DNA of 52,250 bases from an uncultured Prevotella sp. (lineage in GTDB: Bacteria; Bacteroidota; Bacteroidia; Bacteroidales; Bacteroidaceae), in NCBI GenBank assembly GCA_945834405.1, contig CAMAHD010000003.1:1-52250 (forward strand). Direction: 5' to 3'. Shown here one piece after another: positions 43,522 through 52,212 of the stretch (within the stretch, counting starts at the first letter, position 1; every line of letters begins with the position of its first letter). Position numbers and translations under genes: made by a program. The notes under the pieces were generated by a model, which had not been told where the DNA came from, did not search any database, and saw only the letters and a program-made list of their open reading frames with translations.

Positions 43522-44637
43522 ATGGACGACGAAGTTAGAATCATTATCAGTGGCGGAGGAACGGGAGGACATATCTTTCCCGCAGTGTCTATCGCTAATG
43601 CCATCAGGGAGATTGTTCCTGAGGCAAAGATACTCTTTGTAGGAGCACTTGGCAGAATGGAGATGCAGAGGGTTCCGGCTGCAGGCTACGACATCAAAGG
43701 ACTACCCGTAAGAGGACTCGTGCGTCCCCTTTGGTCACCCAAGAATATCGGTGTGGCCTTGGATTACCTGAAGAGCAAGCGTCTGGTAAGATCTATTATT
43801 TCCGATTTCAAGCCTCAGGTGGCAGTCGGAGTAGGGGGCTATGCCAGTGCTGCAACCTTAGATGCTGCCGCTGCGATGGGTATACCCTGTCTGATACAGG
43901 AGCAGAATTCTTATGCGGGAGTCACCAACAAGCATCTTGCGGAGAAGGCCTCCAAGATATGCGTGGCTTATGACGGCATGGAGCGTTTCTTCCCTGCTGC
44001 AAAGATTATCAAGACGGGTAATCCTGTCAGACAGAACCTGCTGGAAACTACCTGCAGCAGAGAAGAAGCCATCAGCAGTTTCGGTCTCGATCCTGCAAAA
44101 AAAACCATTCTCCTCGTAGGAGGAAGTCTGGGAGCAAGAACCATCAATGAGAGTGTGCTGAATCATCTTGACCTGGTGGAATCGGCTGACGTACAGTTTA
44201 TCTGGCAGACAGGTAAGTACTATCATGCCCATATTCAGGAAGAGATGGCAAGACACAAGCCGTTAGCCAATCTCAAGGTGATGGATTTTATCAGTGACAT
44301 GGGGGCTGCATACAGGGCTGCCGACCTCGTCATCAGTCGTGCCGGAGCAAGCAGTATCTCTGAGTTCTGCCTGATAGGAAAGCCGGTTATCCTCGTCCCC
44401 TCTCCCAACGTTGCGGAAGACCATCAGACCAAGAATGCCATGGCGCTTGTCAACAAGGACGCTGCCTTGTATGTGCCAGACGCTGAGGCCGCCGACAGCC
44501 TGTTGGAACTTGCAGTGAAGACTGTGGCTGATACAGCCCGACTGGAAGAGCTGTCATCCAATATCCTCAAACTGGCATTGCCTCATTCGGCAGATATTAT
44601 TGCCAAGGAGGTACTCAAACTTAGAAAACAATCATAA
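43522..44637 (+). CDS. murG: UDP-GlcNAc:MurNAc-pentapeptide-lipid GlcNAc transferase
   Basis: It converts lipid I to lipid II on the cytoplasmic face of the membrane. I start it at 43522 (MDDEVRIIISGGGTGGHIFPAVS, 371 aa), the usual length, instead of the track start 43456, whose extra 22 residues are not family-like. A TAATTTTG -7-like element at 43473 also lies inside that extension. Family motifs: GGGTGGHIFP (11-20), VGVGGYASA, LIQEQNSYAG, GGSLGARTINE and a C-terminal DLVISRAGASSISE. Confidence 0.96.
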   Translation: MDDEVRIIISGGGTGGHIFPAVSIANAIREIVPEAKILFVGALGRMEMQRVPAAGYDIKGLPVRGLVRPLWSPKNIGVALDYLKSKRLVRSIISDFKPQVAVGVGGYASAATLDAAAAMGIPCLIQEQNSYAGVTNKHLAEKASKICVAYDGMERFFPAAKIIKTGNPVRQNLLETTCSREEAISSFGLDPAKKTILLVGGSLGARTINESVLNHLDLVESADVQFIWQTGKYYHAHIQEEMARHKPLANLKVMDFISDMGAAYRAADLVISRAGASSISEFCLIGKPVILVPSPNVAEDHQTKNAMALVNKDAALYVPDAEAADSLLELAVKTVADTARLEELSSNILKLALPHSADIIAKEVLKLRKQS

Positions 44638-44640
44638 TCG

Positions 44641-46023
44641 ATGGAACTGAAAGACATTAAAGCTGTATATTTTGTAGGTGCCGGTGGCATAGGGATGAGT
44701 GCCATTGCACGCTATTTCCTGCGCAAGGGACTCGTTGTAGCAGGCTATGACAAAACTCCTTCTGCACTGACTGAACAGTTGGAAAAAGAAGGGATGCTCA
44801 TCCATTATGAAGAATGTGTGGACGATATTCCTCATATTTGCAAGAACAAAGATTGGTGTCTGGTCATCTATACTCCGGCTATTCCTGACGACCATCAGGA
44901 GTTGCAGTACTTCCGCAAGGAGGGTTTTGAGATTCAGAAGCGTGCTCAGGTGTTGGGCACTCTGACACGTTCACATCAGGGCTTGTGTGTGGCAGGAACG
45001 CATGGAAAGACTACCACGTCAACCATGTGCGCCCATATCCTGCACCAAAGTCATGTTGACTGCAATGCCTTTTTGGGAGGAATATCCAAGAACTATGCGT
45101 CCAACTATATCATCAGCGAAAGTGACTATGTGGTTATAGAGGCAGATGAGTTTGACCGTTCTTTTCATTGGCTGCGGCCTTGGATAAGTGTCATCACCAG
45201 TACCGACCCAGACCATTTGGACATTTATGGAACCAAAGAGGCTTATTTGGAAAGCTTCCGAAAGTATTCATCGCTGATACAGAGTGAAGGAGCCTTGATT
45301 ATACACCGTGACCTGGAGATGCAGCCCGACTTGCAGCCGGGGGTTCGATATTATGATTATGCGTTACATGAAGGAGACTTCCACGCAGAGAACATCGTTA
45401 TCGAGAATGGAGAAATCACTTTCGATTTCATTTCTCCCATTGAGAATGTACCTCATGTAGAGTTGGGACAGCCAGTGCCTATCAATATCGAAAATGGTAT
45501 TGCAGCCATGGCGATGGCCCAGCTGAGTGGATGTACGGCAGAGGAACTCCGTTATGGCATGAAGACGTATAAAGGTGTAGACAGACGCTTCGATTTCAAA
45601 ATCAAGACCGACAAACTGGTCTTCCTCAGTGACTATGCGCATCATCCAAAAGAGATTTACCAAAGTGCAAAAAGCATCCGTGAGCTGTATCGTCATCGCC
45701 GTATAACGGCTATCTTCCAGCCGCATCTCTACACCCGTACCCGAGACTTCTATCAGGAGTTCGCAGAGAGTCTCAGCCTGCTGGATGAAGTGGTTCTCTG
45801 TGACATCTATCCTGCCCGTGAGGAACCCATACCGGGAGTCACTTCACAACTCATCTATGACAAACTCAAGCCTGGTGTTGACAAGGTTATGATAACCAAA
45901 GACGAGGTAATGGATTATGTCAAGAACCATGACTTTGATGTACTGGTAGTGCTTGGTGCCGGCGACTTGGACAATCAGGTTCCACAGATAGCCAAAATAC
46001 TCCAGTCGCGTTTGAACGCCTAA
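44641..46023 (+). CDS. murC: UDP-N-acetylmuramate:L-alanine ligase
   Basis: The protein has 460 aa, cytoplasmic. It attaches the first L-alanine to UDP-MurNAc. Motifs: VYFVGAGGIGMSAIA (N-terminal UDP-binding), ATP-binding GTHGKTT (119-125), VIEADEFDRSF, TDPDHLDIYG, and C-terminal YAHHPKEI and FQPHLYTRTRDF. It begins 3 bases after murG ends. Confidence 0.97.
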   Translation: MELKDIKAVYFVGAGGIGMSAIARYFLRKGLVVAGYDKTPSALTEQLEKEGMLIHYEECVDDIPHICKNKDWCLVIYTPAIPDDHQELQYFRKEGFEIQKRAQVLGTLTRSHQGLCVAGTHGKTTTSTMCAHILHQSHVDCNAFLGGISKNYASNYIISESDYVVIEADEFDRSFHWLRPWISVITSTDPDHLDIYGTKEAYLESFRKYSSLIQSEGALIIHRDLEMQPDLQPGVRYYDYALHEGDFHAENIVIENGEITFDFISPIENVPHVELGQPVPINIENGIAAMAMAQLSGCTAEELRYGMKTYKGVDRRFDFKIKTDKLVFLSDYAHHPKEIYQSAKSIRELYRHRRITAIFQPHLYTRTRDFYQEFAESLSLLDEVVLCDIYPAREEPIPGVTSQLIYDKLKPGVDKVMITKDEVMDYVKNHDFDVLVVLGAGDLDNQVPQIAKILQSRLNA

Positions 46024-46081
46024 GGATATACCTTATATATATAAGTACCCATTAAGAAGAAACGTATCGTCAGACTTGAAC

Positions 46082-46849
46082 ATGAATATCAATTGGAAAA
46101 AAACATTGGTGGTCATCATCGACATCGCAGTGTGTGCCTATCTGGTGCTTGCCGTCGTCGCTTTCAACAAGCCCGACAGCAACAAAGGTGTATGCACACA
46201 GGTGAAGATAGATATTGGCGGAAATGTGGTACAGGGCTTCCTCGATGCAGATGAAATCAAGCAGATATTGGAGCGCAATCACATATACCCTCTGGCTAAG
46301 CCCATGCAAGACATTGATGTCCGTCGCATTGAAGAAACCCTTACGCGCAGTCCCTTTGTTGACGAGGCTCAGTGTTACAAGACTCAGGATGGTCATGTCT
46401 GTATCGGTCTTACGCAGCGTATGCCTGTGATGAGGGTTATCGCCGATAATGGTGAGGATTATTACGTTGACAATCTTGGCGGCATTATGACCAATGCCAC
46501 GTATCGGGGAGATGTGGTGATAGCCAATGGTCCCATCAGCAAGCTCTATGCCCGTAAGGTACTTACAAACATTGGCAATTATCTGGTCAACAACCGTTTC
46601 TGGCGAAACCAGATCGTCCAGATACATGTGCTGAACGACGGCTCGATGGAGATGGTGCCAAGGGTAGGTGAACATGTCGTCTATTTGGGACAGCCCACGG
46701 AAGTCGAGCAGAAACTCGAACGCTTGCAGAAGTTCTACAAATACGGACTCAGCAAGGCTGGCTGGAATAAATACTCCTATATCAATCTGGAGTTTGAAAA
46801 CCAGATTATCTGTAAAAAAAGAAATCATCACGTGAATAAAAGCATTTAA
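46082..46849 (+). CDS. ftsQ: Cell division protein FtsQ
   Basis: The track ORF starts at a TTG (46076); the ATG at 46082 (MNINWKKTLVV) is the better start, 255 aa. It has a single N-terminal membrane segment (~7-25, LVVIIDIAVCAYLVLAVVAF) and then a periplasmic region with the FtsQ beta domain (VRRIEETLTRSPFVDEAQCYKTQDGHVCIGLTQRMPVMRVI). FtsQ connects the early cytoplasmic ring to the FtsL/FtsWI complex. The POTRA-like segment is diverged, as in other Bacteroidota. It lies between murC and ftsA as expected. Confidence 0.92.
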   Translation: MNINWKKTLVVIIDIAVCAYLVLAVVAFNKPDSNKGVCTQVKIDIGGNVVQGFLDADEIKQILERNHIYPLAKPMQDIDVRRIEETLTRSPFVDEAQCYKTQDGHVCIGLTQRMPVMRVIADNGEDYYVDNLGGIMTNATYRGDVVIANGPISKLYARKVLTNIGNYLVNNRFWRNQIVQIHVLNDGSMEMVPRVGEHVVYLGQPTEVEQKLERLQKFYKYGLSKAGWNKYSYINLEFENQIICKKRNHHVNKSI

Positions 46850-46878
46850 GAACCCGTAAATACAATACATATTATAAG

Positions 46879-48321
46879 ATGGCAGCAAAGGATTTTATTG
46901 TAGCAATTGAACTCGGTTCATCCAAAATGACCGGTATCGCAGGAAAGAAGAATCTGGATGGCAGCATCAACGTGCTTGCAGTCGTGAAGGAGGACTCTTC
47001 TTCGTTTATCCATAAAGGTGTGGTTTATAATATTGACAAGACTGCACAAAGTATCAAGAATATTGTCTCCAAACTGGCACATATTCTGCAGACACAGATA
47101 ACTCAGGTATACGTCGGTGTCGGCGGACAATCCATTCGTAGCATCCGCAATGTCATCACCAAGAATCTCTCTACGGATACGAAGGTGACTCAGGATATGG
47201 TCATCGAACTCATGGATGCCAATCGTAATATGAGTTATTCGGACCAGGAGATTCTGGATGCCGCTGTACAGGAGTATAAAGTTGACAATCAGTTGCAGCT
47301 GGATCCCGTAGGGGTACAGTGTCGCAAACTGGAAGGAAACTTCCTGAATATCCTGCAACGAAAGACTTTCTACAACAACCTGAATAAGTGCTTCCAGGCT
47401 GCCAACATCAATATTGCCGAGATGTATCTGGCTCCATTGGCTCTTGCCGACAGTGTGCTGTCCGAGGCAGAGAAGCGTTCTGGTTGTGCCCTCATTGATC
47501 TGGGCTCAGATACCACCACGGTGTCGGTATACAGTAAGAATATCCTTCGCCATCTCTCGGTGGTGCCTCTCGGCAGCAACAACATCACCAAGGACATAGC
47601 ATCTCTGCAGATGGAAGAGGCAGAGGCAGAGAAGATGAAGCTGAAGTACGGATGTGCCTATACGGAAAACTCCGAAATAGACAATACCCTGATGCTGCCT
47701 ATAGATGCTGAAAGGAAGGTTGAAAGCCGTAAGTTCATTGAGATTGTTGAGAGCCGTTTAGAGGAGATTATCGAGAATGCCTGGTGCCAGATTCCGTCGG
47801 AATATTACGACAAGCTTCTGGGTGGTATTATTCTTACGGGTGGTGGCTCCAACATGAAGAATATAGAGACTGCTTTCATCAACCATACACATATAGAGAA
47901 AATCCGCATTGCCAAGTTTGTCACTCCTGTAGTCAACAGTACCAGTCCTGATGTCAATGCCAAGAATGGCATGATGAATACCGTGCTCGGCTTGCTTTAC
48001 AAGGGAGATGTCAGCTGTTCAGGTGAGGAACTGGAAGACGGACTCTTTGCCAATCAGCCGGCTACTACAACGCCCGAAACCCGCACGAAGGCGCGTCAGG
48101 TTAATCAGATACCCGTAGGTGTCGTCCGTACCGAAGCCGAAAAGCAGCAGGCTGAGGAAGAACAGCGTAAAAAACGGGAGGAGGATGAACGTCTGGCTCG
48201 TGAACAGGCAGAAGAAGAAGCCCGTCTTGCTGAACAGAAAAAGAAGGATGGCGGTCTCTTGAGAAAGTTCTTCGGCGGTCTGAAGAAGTTTGGCGAGAAC
48301 ATGATCAAGGAAGAAGAATAA
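46879..48321 (+). CDS. ftsA: Cell division actin-like protein FtsA
   Basis: The protein has 480 aa. An actin-like ATPase fold is visible in FIVAIELGSSKMTGIAG (~5-21), CALIDLGSDTTTVSVY and GGIILTGGGSNMKNIE. FtsA tethers FtsZ filaments to the membrane. The C-terminal ~90 aa are a highly charged coiled-coil-like tail (EKQQAEEEQRKKREEDERLAREQAEEE) ending in LLRKFFGGLKKFGENMIKEEE, which can form the amphipathic membrane-binding helix. This tail is longer than in E. coli FtsA. Confidence 0.96.
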   Translation: MAAKDFIVAIELGSSKMTGIAGKKNLDGSINVLAVVKEDSSSFIHKGVVYNIDKTAQSIKNIVSKLAHILQTQITQVYVGVGGQSIRSIRNVITKNLSTDTKVTQDMVIELMDANRNMSYSDQEILDAAVQEYKVDNQLQLDPVGVQCRKLEGNFLNILQRKTFYNNLNKCFQAANINIAEMYLAPLALADSVLSEAEKRSGCALIDLGSDTTTVSVYSKNILRHLSVVPLGSNNITKDIASLQMEEAEAEKMKLKYGCAYTENSEIDNTLMLPIDAERKVESRKFIEIVESRLEEIIENAWCQIPSEYYDKLLGGIILTGGGSNMKNIETAFINHTHIEKIRIAKFVTPVVNSTSPDVNAKNGMMNTVLGLLYKGDVSCSGEELEDGLFANQPATTTPETRTKARQVNQIPVGVVRTEAEKQQAEEEQRKKREEDERLAREQAEEEARLAEQKKKDGGLLRKFFGGLKKFGENMIKEEE

Positions 48322-48382
48322 GATACCTGCATGTGAAGAGTGAACAGTGTAAAAACATAACCACCTTTAATATTCATAGCAA

Positions 48383-49720
48383 ATGACAGATCAATATAGT
48401 AACATCGGAGTGGTTGATTTCGGAGCTCCGGAAAAGGAAAACAGCATCATCAAGGTGATTGGTGTTGGTGGTGGCGGCGGCAATGCCGTGAACCACATGT
48501 ATCGTGAAGGTATACACGATGTGTCGTTCGTGTTGTGTAATACCGATAATCAGGCTCTCAATGACAGCCCTGTGCCCGTTCACCTGCAGTTGGGAAAAGA
48601 AGGACTGGGTGCTGGCAACAAGCCGGAAAGGGCTCGTCAGGCAGCAGAGGAGAGTATTGAAGACATCCGCAACATGCTGAACGACGGTACACGCATGGCG
48701 TTTATCACAGCTGGTATGGGTGGCGGTACGGGTACAGGTGCTGCACCTGTCATTGCCCGTGTCAGCAAGGAGATGGGTATTCTGACTGTTGGTATCGTTA
48801 CCATCCCCTTCCGTTTTGAGGGACCACGTAAAATAGACCAGGCTCTGGATGGAGTAGAGGAGATGTCCAAGCATGTAGATGCCCTGCTCGTCATTAATAA
48901 TGAACGCCTGCGTGAGATATATCCTGAGCTGACAGTGCTGGATGCTTTCGGCAAGGCTGATGACACATTGAGCGTAGCAGCCAAGAGTATCGCAGAGATC
49001 ATCACCGTTCATGGACTTATCAATCTCGACTTCAATGATGTGAAGACCGTGCTGAAAGACGGTGGCGTCGCCATCATGTCTACTGGTTATGGTGAAGGAG
49101 AGGGTCGCGTGAAGAAGGCTATTGATGATGCCCTCAACTCGCCCTTGCTCAATGATAACGATGTGTTCCATTCCAAGAAGATTCTGCTCAGTATCTCATT
49201 CTGCGGACAGAAAGACGGCAAGGATTCCTTGATGATGGAAGAAATGAACGATGTCAACGACTTCATGGCCAAGTTCGGTGACTTTGAAATCAAGTGGGGA
49301 CTGGCCACTGACCCGGAACTGGGCAAGAAGGTTAAGGTGACCATCCTTGCTACTGGTTTCGGAGTGGAGAATGTGGATGGTATGAACAATCACCTCAAGC
49401 GTCATACCCAGGAGGAAATCAACAGCATTGCCGAGCAGCAGCAGAAAGCCGCTGACCTGCAGTCGCGTCGTGACCACTATTACGGACCTGATGGCAATAC
49501 CACCCGTTACAAGCGTCGTCCAAACATCTATCTTTTCCGTCCCGAAGACTTGGATAACGACGATATCATCTCTGCTGTGGAGTCTACACCTACCTATAAG
49601 CGTACTCGCGAGATGTTCAACAGCATCAGCAATCAGTCGAATGGCATACCTGCAGAGCGTACGGGTAATGACGATGGAGATGCTGCAACAGTAGTTCCTG
49701 GTATTATCAGTTTCTCTTAG
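48383..49720 (+). CDS. ftsZ: Cell division tubulin homologue FtsZ
   Basis: The protein has 445 aa, a GTPase forming the Z ring. The GTP-binding residues are evident: GVGGGGGNAVNHM (27-39) and the tubulin signature GMGGGTGTGAAP (111-122), then NLDFNDVKTVL (T7 loop). The C-terminal tail contains RRPNIYLFRPEDLDNDDIISAVESTPTYKR, an FtsA-binding-type peptide of the Bacteroidota kind, then ~40 more variable residues. It ends the classic part of the dcw cluster; 64 bases separate it from yqeY. Confidence 0.98.
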   Translation: MTDQYSNIGVVDFGAPEKENSIIKVIGVGGGGGNAVNHMYREGIHDVSFVLCNTDNQALNDSPVPVHLQLGKEGLGAGNKPERARQAAEESIEDIRNMLNDGTRMAFITAGMGGGTGTGAAPVIARVSKEMGILTVGIVTIPFRFEGPRKIDQALDGVEEMSKHVDALLVINNERLREIYPELTVLDAFGKADDTLSVAAKSIAEIITVHGLINLDFNDVKTVLKDGGVAIMSTGYGEGEGRVKKAIDDALNSPLLNDNDVFHSKKILLSISFCGQKDGKDSLMMEEMNDVNDFMAKFGDFEIKWGLATDPELGKKVKVTILATGFGVENVDGMNNHLKRHTQEEINSIAEQQQKAADLQSRRDHYYGPDGNTTRYKRRPNIYLFRPEDLDNDDIISAVESTPTYKRTREMFNSISNQSNGIPAERTGNDDGDAATVVPGIISFS

Positions 49721-49784
49721 GGTGTTTTACCATCATGTGATTATGAAACGTCAACACACACAACTATCAATAAAACAATAGATT

Positions 49785-50237
49785 ATGGCATTATTTGAAC
49801 AAGTAAGTAAAGACATTGTTGCGGCTATGAAGGCGAAGGACAAAGTGCGTCTGGAAGCTCTCCGCAATATCAAGAAAGTATTTATTGAGGCTAAGACAGC
49901 TCCCGGTGCCAATGACAATCTGGATGATGCAGTGGCATTGAAGCTGTTGCAGAAACTGGCCAAGCAAGGCCGTGATTCGGCTACATTATATAATGGTCAG
50001 GGACGTGCCGACTTGGCTGATGCAGAACTGGCTCAGGTGTCCGTAATCGAGGCATACCTACCCAAGGCTATGTCCCGTGAGGAGTTGGAGGCAGCTGTAC
50101 GTGATATCATCGCCCAGACGGGTGCTCAGAGCATCAAGGAGATGGGTAAGGTGATGGGCGTTGCCAGCAAACAGTTGGCTGGCAAGGCTGACGGCAAGGC
50201 TATCTCAGAAGTAGTGAAGTCACTGCTTTCTGTATAG
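49785..50237 (+). CDS. GatB/YqeY domain protein
   Basis: The protein has 150 aa, cytoplasmic, and consists of the GatB/YqeY helical domain only (DIVAAMKAKDKVRLEALRNIKKVFIEAKT ... AQTGAQSIKEMGKVMGVASKQLAGKADGKAISEVVKSLLS). The domain is related to the tail of GatB, which binds tRNA in Glu/Asn-tRNA amidotransferase. Stand-alone members have no settled function but may act in tRNA amidation. It is the last gene of the dcw transcript, followed by a terminator, an arrangement often seen in Bacteroidota. Confidence 0.92.
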   Translation: MALFEQVSKDIVAAMKAKDKVRLEALRNIKKVFIEAKTAPGANDNLDDAVALKLLQKLAKQGRDSATLYNGQGRADLADAELAQVSVIEAYLPKAMSREELEAAVRDIIAQTGAQSIKEMGKVMGVASKQLAGKADGKAISEVVKSLLSV

Positions 50238-50278
50238 TAGCGGTTTTACCGCAATACATTTCATACTTTATGTCTTCG

Positions 50279-50313
50279 ACTGGAGCCTGCTTTCATGACG
50301 GGCTCCAGTTTTT
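50279..50313 (+). terminator. Intrinsic terminator of the dcw-yqeY operon
   Basis: The stem actggagcc / ggctccagt (9 bp, ~13-base loop) is followed by a five-T run then GTTTG, about 40 bases after the yqeY stop. This is a clean rho-independent terminator. Confidence 0.85.
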
Positions 50314-50364
50314 GTTTGTGCTATTAAAGAAGTGGATGGAATAATCAAATGAAAGTTAATGGTG

Positions 50365-50398
50365 AAAAAGGCTGCCACCATGTGTAATGGAAGCAGCC
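50365..50398 (-). terminator. Intrinsic terminator of the 452-aa secreted-protein gene
   Basis: On the minus strand, GGCTGC-TT-CCAT-TACAC-ATGG-TG-GCAGCC folds as a two-tier hairpin and is followed by TTTTTCACC. It lies ~140 bases after the gene's stop at 50538, so an extended 3' untranslated part is implied. Confidence 0.7.
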
Positions 50399-50537
50399 CT
50401 TGATATTAGCTCAACTATCCTGCCTTTAATCAAGTGAAATAGTCCTTGTTCCGAAGCTGTTATCTGAGATGAGTAGTAGTGTAAGTGTCTAGCCCACATT
50501 TATTACAACCCAAACAAAGGGAGGAAATGTTTAGTTT

Positions 50538-51896
50538 TTAATAGATGTATTCGTAGTTGTAGAAAGAATTCTTAAAACCATCTGTTCGGATGTCGAATTC
50601 AGAACCGTCAGGACTTTTTACTATGTAATGAGGCAGAAACATATTTATGTTACCACTCCCTAATCCAGGAGTTAGATAGTCATAGGGATGATTGGTAACA
50701 GATCTTGGGAATGGAATTGGAATTGGAATAAGATATGCTGCCATAGTCCATGCCTTATTTTTTTCTTTATAACTGTCTGCTTTGAAATATGTGGTCTTGC
50801 TGCTGAGCCAAAAACCGTAATAGCCCCCGCCTTTATATATTTTCATGATTTTTTGACCTGCTCTTAAACCTTTCTCATAGGCATCCGTGCCTTCCAATAC
50901 ATCTGCAATTTCGCCAGTTCTCATATCTTCTTGGTTCTTGAATACTATGCCTCGTGTGCTGACAGAATAAGAATACATTTGTTTATTGAAAGGATAACAA
51001 CGCGCCCAATATGACACATTATTCTTTACAAGGTCGAGCATGTTGGTGAAATACTGATAAAAGTCGTTGAAATCCAATTGCCAAACTAAGGGGTTGGACT
51101 GTGGATTTTCACGTAGTATATTGCCATCATAAGCTTGCAATAGCAGATGAAGTTCTGATGTGTTGGTGGTTTTAGTATATCCACCCGAAGTAACAACACT
51201 ATTATTTACAACAGTGTTAGCATGAACATTTCCCTTGCGGTCTTTCCATGTATAGGTATTGGCACCTGTGTTTACTACTTGACGTTGCTCTGGTACGTAG
51301 GTAGAGTTGCTATTTTGGTTATATCTTTTGCTGAATTTGAAGATGAGATCGGGATTGTCTGAGGTGCGCTTCAGTCCTCTGCTTTCGAATACTTTTGATA
51401 GTGCTTCTGCTATATCCTTGTCTGTGAGTTTGTCATCTTCACCAATGGAAAAGTCAAAGGTGTTGTAGTTGAAAAAGTCGATTTCTGAGTCAGAAGAAAG
51501 ACTAATGGTGTTGGGAGTGTTTGCGGTCGGTGTCTTATTTAATCCGCTTTCTATAAAATAATTCTTTTTTGTTGAAAGTACACATTTCTTGTTGTGGTTT
51601 ACTCCGTTGTCTTTTTCAATGTATTCCAATGTGATGTCGCTGCTTTGGGATACTATTTTTGAGAATGTTTCAGCTGACATGTCATCGGTAGACTGACCGT
51701 TGATAGAGGTAATAAGTGAAAGAACGGGAGGCAGTTCACCTGATACTGTTGTACACAATAGGCCATCCCAGTTATTGGTTAAGGTCAGATATTGCCGACC
51801 CCACTGCTTGAATCTTTTTGCCTCGATGGCATTTTCAGCCATGGCAGTAGTGCATAGTGTGCATAGTGCCAATAGAGAAAATAATATTTTTTTCAT
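50538..51896 (-). CDS. Secreted protein of unknown function with PDZ-like segments
   Basis: The protein has 452 aa with a signal peptide (MKKILFSLLALCTLCTTAMA). Segment ~45-95 (LPPVLSLITSINGQSTDDMSAETFSKIVSQSSDITLEY) and ~318-352 (IADVLEGTDAYEKGLRAGQKIMKIYKGG) both have the I..ING / A...GLR.GD-type pattern of PDZ ligand-binding domains. Between them SKVFESRGLKRTSDNPDLIFKF resembles the DUF4136 family found in outer-membrane lipoproteins. No protease catalytic residues were seen, so it is not an obvious HtrA-type enzyme. It is a single-gene unit with its own promoter and terminator and may work in the periplasm or at the surface. I do not recognise a named family for the whole protein. Confidence 0.8.
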   Translation of the reverse strand: MKKILFSLLALCTLCTTAMAENAIEAKRFKQWGRQYLTLTNNWDGLLCTTVSGELPPVLSLITSINGQSTDDMSAETFSKIVSQSSDITLEYIEKDNGVNHNKKCVLSTKKNYFIESGLNKTPTANTPNTISLSSDSEIDFFNYNTFDFSIGEDDKLTDKDIAEALSKVFESRGLKRTSDNPDLIFKFSKRYNQNSNSTYVPEQRQVVNTGANTYTWKDRKGNVHANTVVNNSVVTSGGYTKTTNTSELHLLLQAYDGNILRENPQSNPLVWQLDFNDFYQYFTNMLDLVKNNVSYWARCYPFNKQMYSYSVSTRGIVFKNQEDMRTGEIADVLEGTDAYEKGLRAGQKIMKIYKGGGYYGFWLSSKTTYFKADSYKEKNKAWTMAAYLIPIPIPFPRSVTNHPYDYLTPGLGSGNINMFLPHYIVKSPDGSEFDIRTDGFKNSFYNYEYIY

Positions 51897-52031
51897 AAAT
51901 GATAGATTTTTAGCCTTATAGCATCCAGATTCGGCTTACAACAGTTTTTAATCTTATAGTATTGGAGTTCGCAGATGCTTGCCTTGTGGCAGCGGACTCT
52001 CAATATTTTACTTTTTTATTGTTAGACTGTG

Positions 52032-52039
52032 CAAATTTA
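52032..52039 (-). promoter_or_regulatory. -7 promoter element of the secreted-protein gene
   Basis: The minus strand reads TAAATTTG followed by C, an exact TAnnTTTG. The -33 area is T-rich with no exact TTTG at 19-21 bases. The leader to the ATG at 51896 is ~130 bases. Confidence 0.5.
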
Positions 52040-52150
52040 ATAATTATTTTTGATTTAAAAAAGAAAAATGTGTAATTATTACAAAAAACTCAATGTGTGG
52101 GATTGGTAAATATTGAAATCAGGAAATGAGGAATCGGCAAATGTAAATAA

Positions 52151-52212
52151 AATTGCCTAACTGCAAAAATTTATCTTTCCAGTTGGGCAATTTTGTTTTC
52201 CCAGTTGGAAAG
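52151..52212. repeat. Nested inverted repeats around cagttggg
   Basis: aattgcctaactg (52151-52163) pairs with cagttgggcaatt (52180-52192) with one mismatch (12/13). Overlapping it, ctttccagttggg (52175-52187) pairs with cccagttggaaag (52200-52212) at 11 of 13 positions. Two mutually exclusive hairpins could form. It may be a terminator for a gene outside the window; its function is unknown. Confidence 0.55.

Larger units (their letters stand above)
50238..50537. other. Convergent intergenic region with two terminators
   Basis: The 300-base gap between the YqeY gene and the convergent secreted-protein gene contains a plus-strand terminator at 50279-50313 and a minus-strand terminator at ~50365-50398. 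The rest (50400-50537) is unremarkable. Confidence 0.7.

Noticed and set aside
46032-46045. Palindrome cttatatatataag between murC and ftsQ
   Set aside because: It is a short AT-only palindrome of the kind expected by chance in AT-rich spacers; no T tract or regulator suggests a function.
46070-46888. 272-aa minus-strand ORF
   Set aside because: It is antisense to the whole ftsQ gene; ftsQ has the right position, membrane segment and domain.
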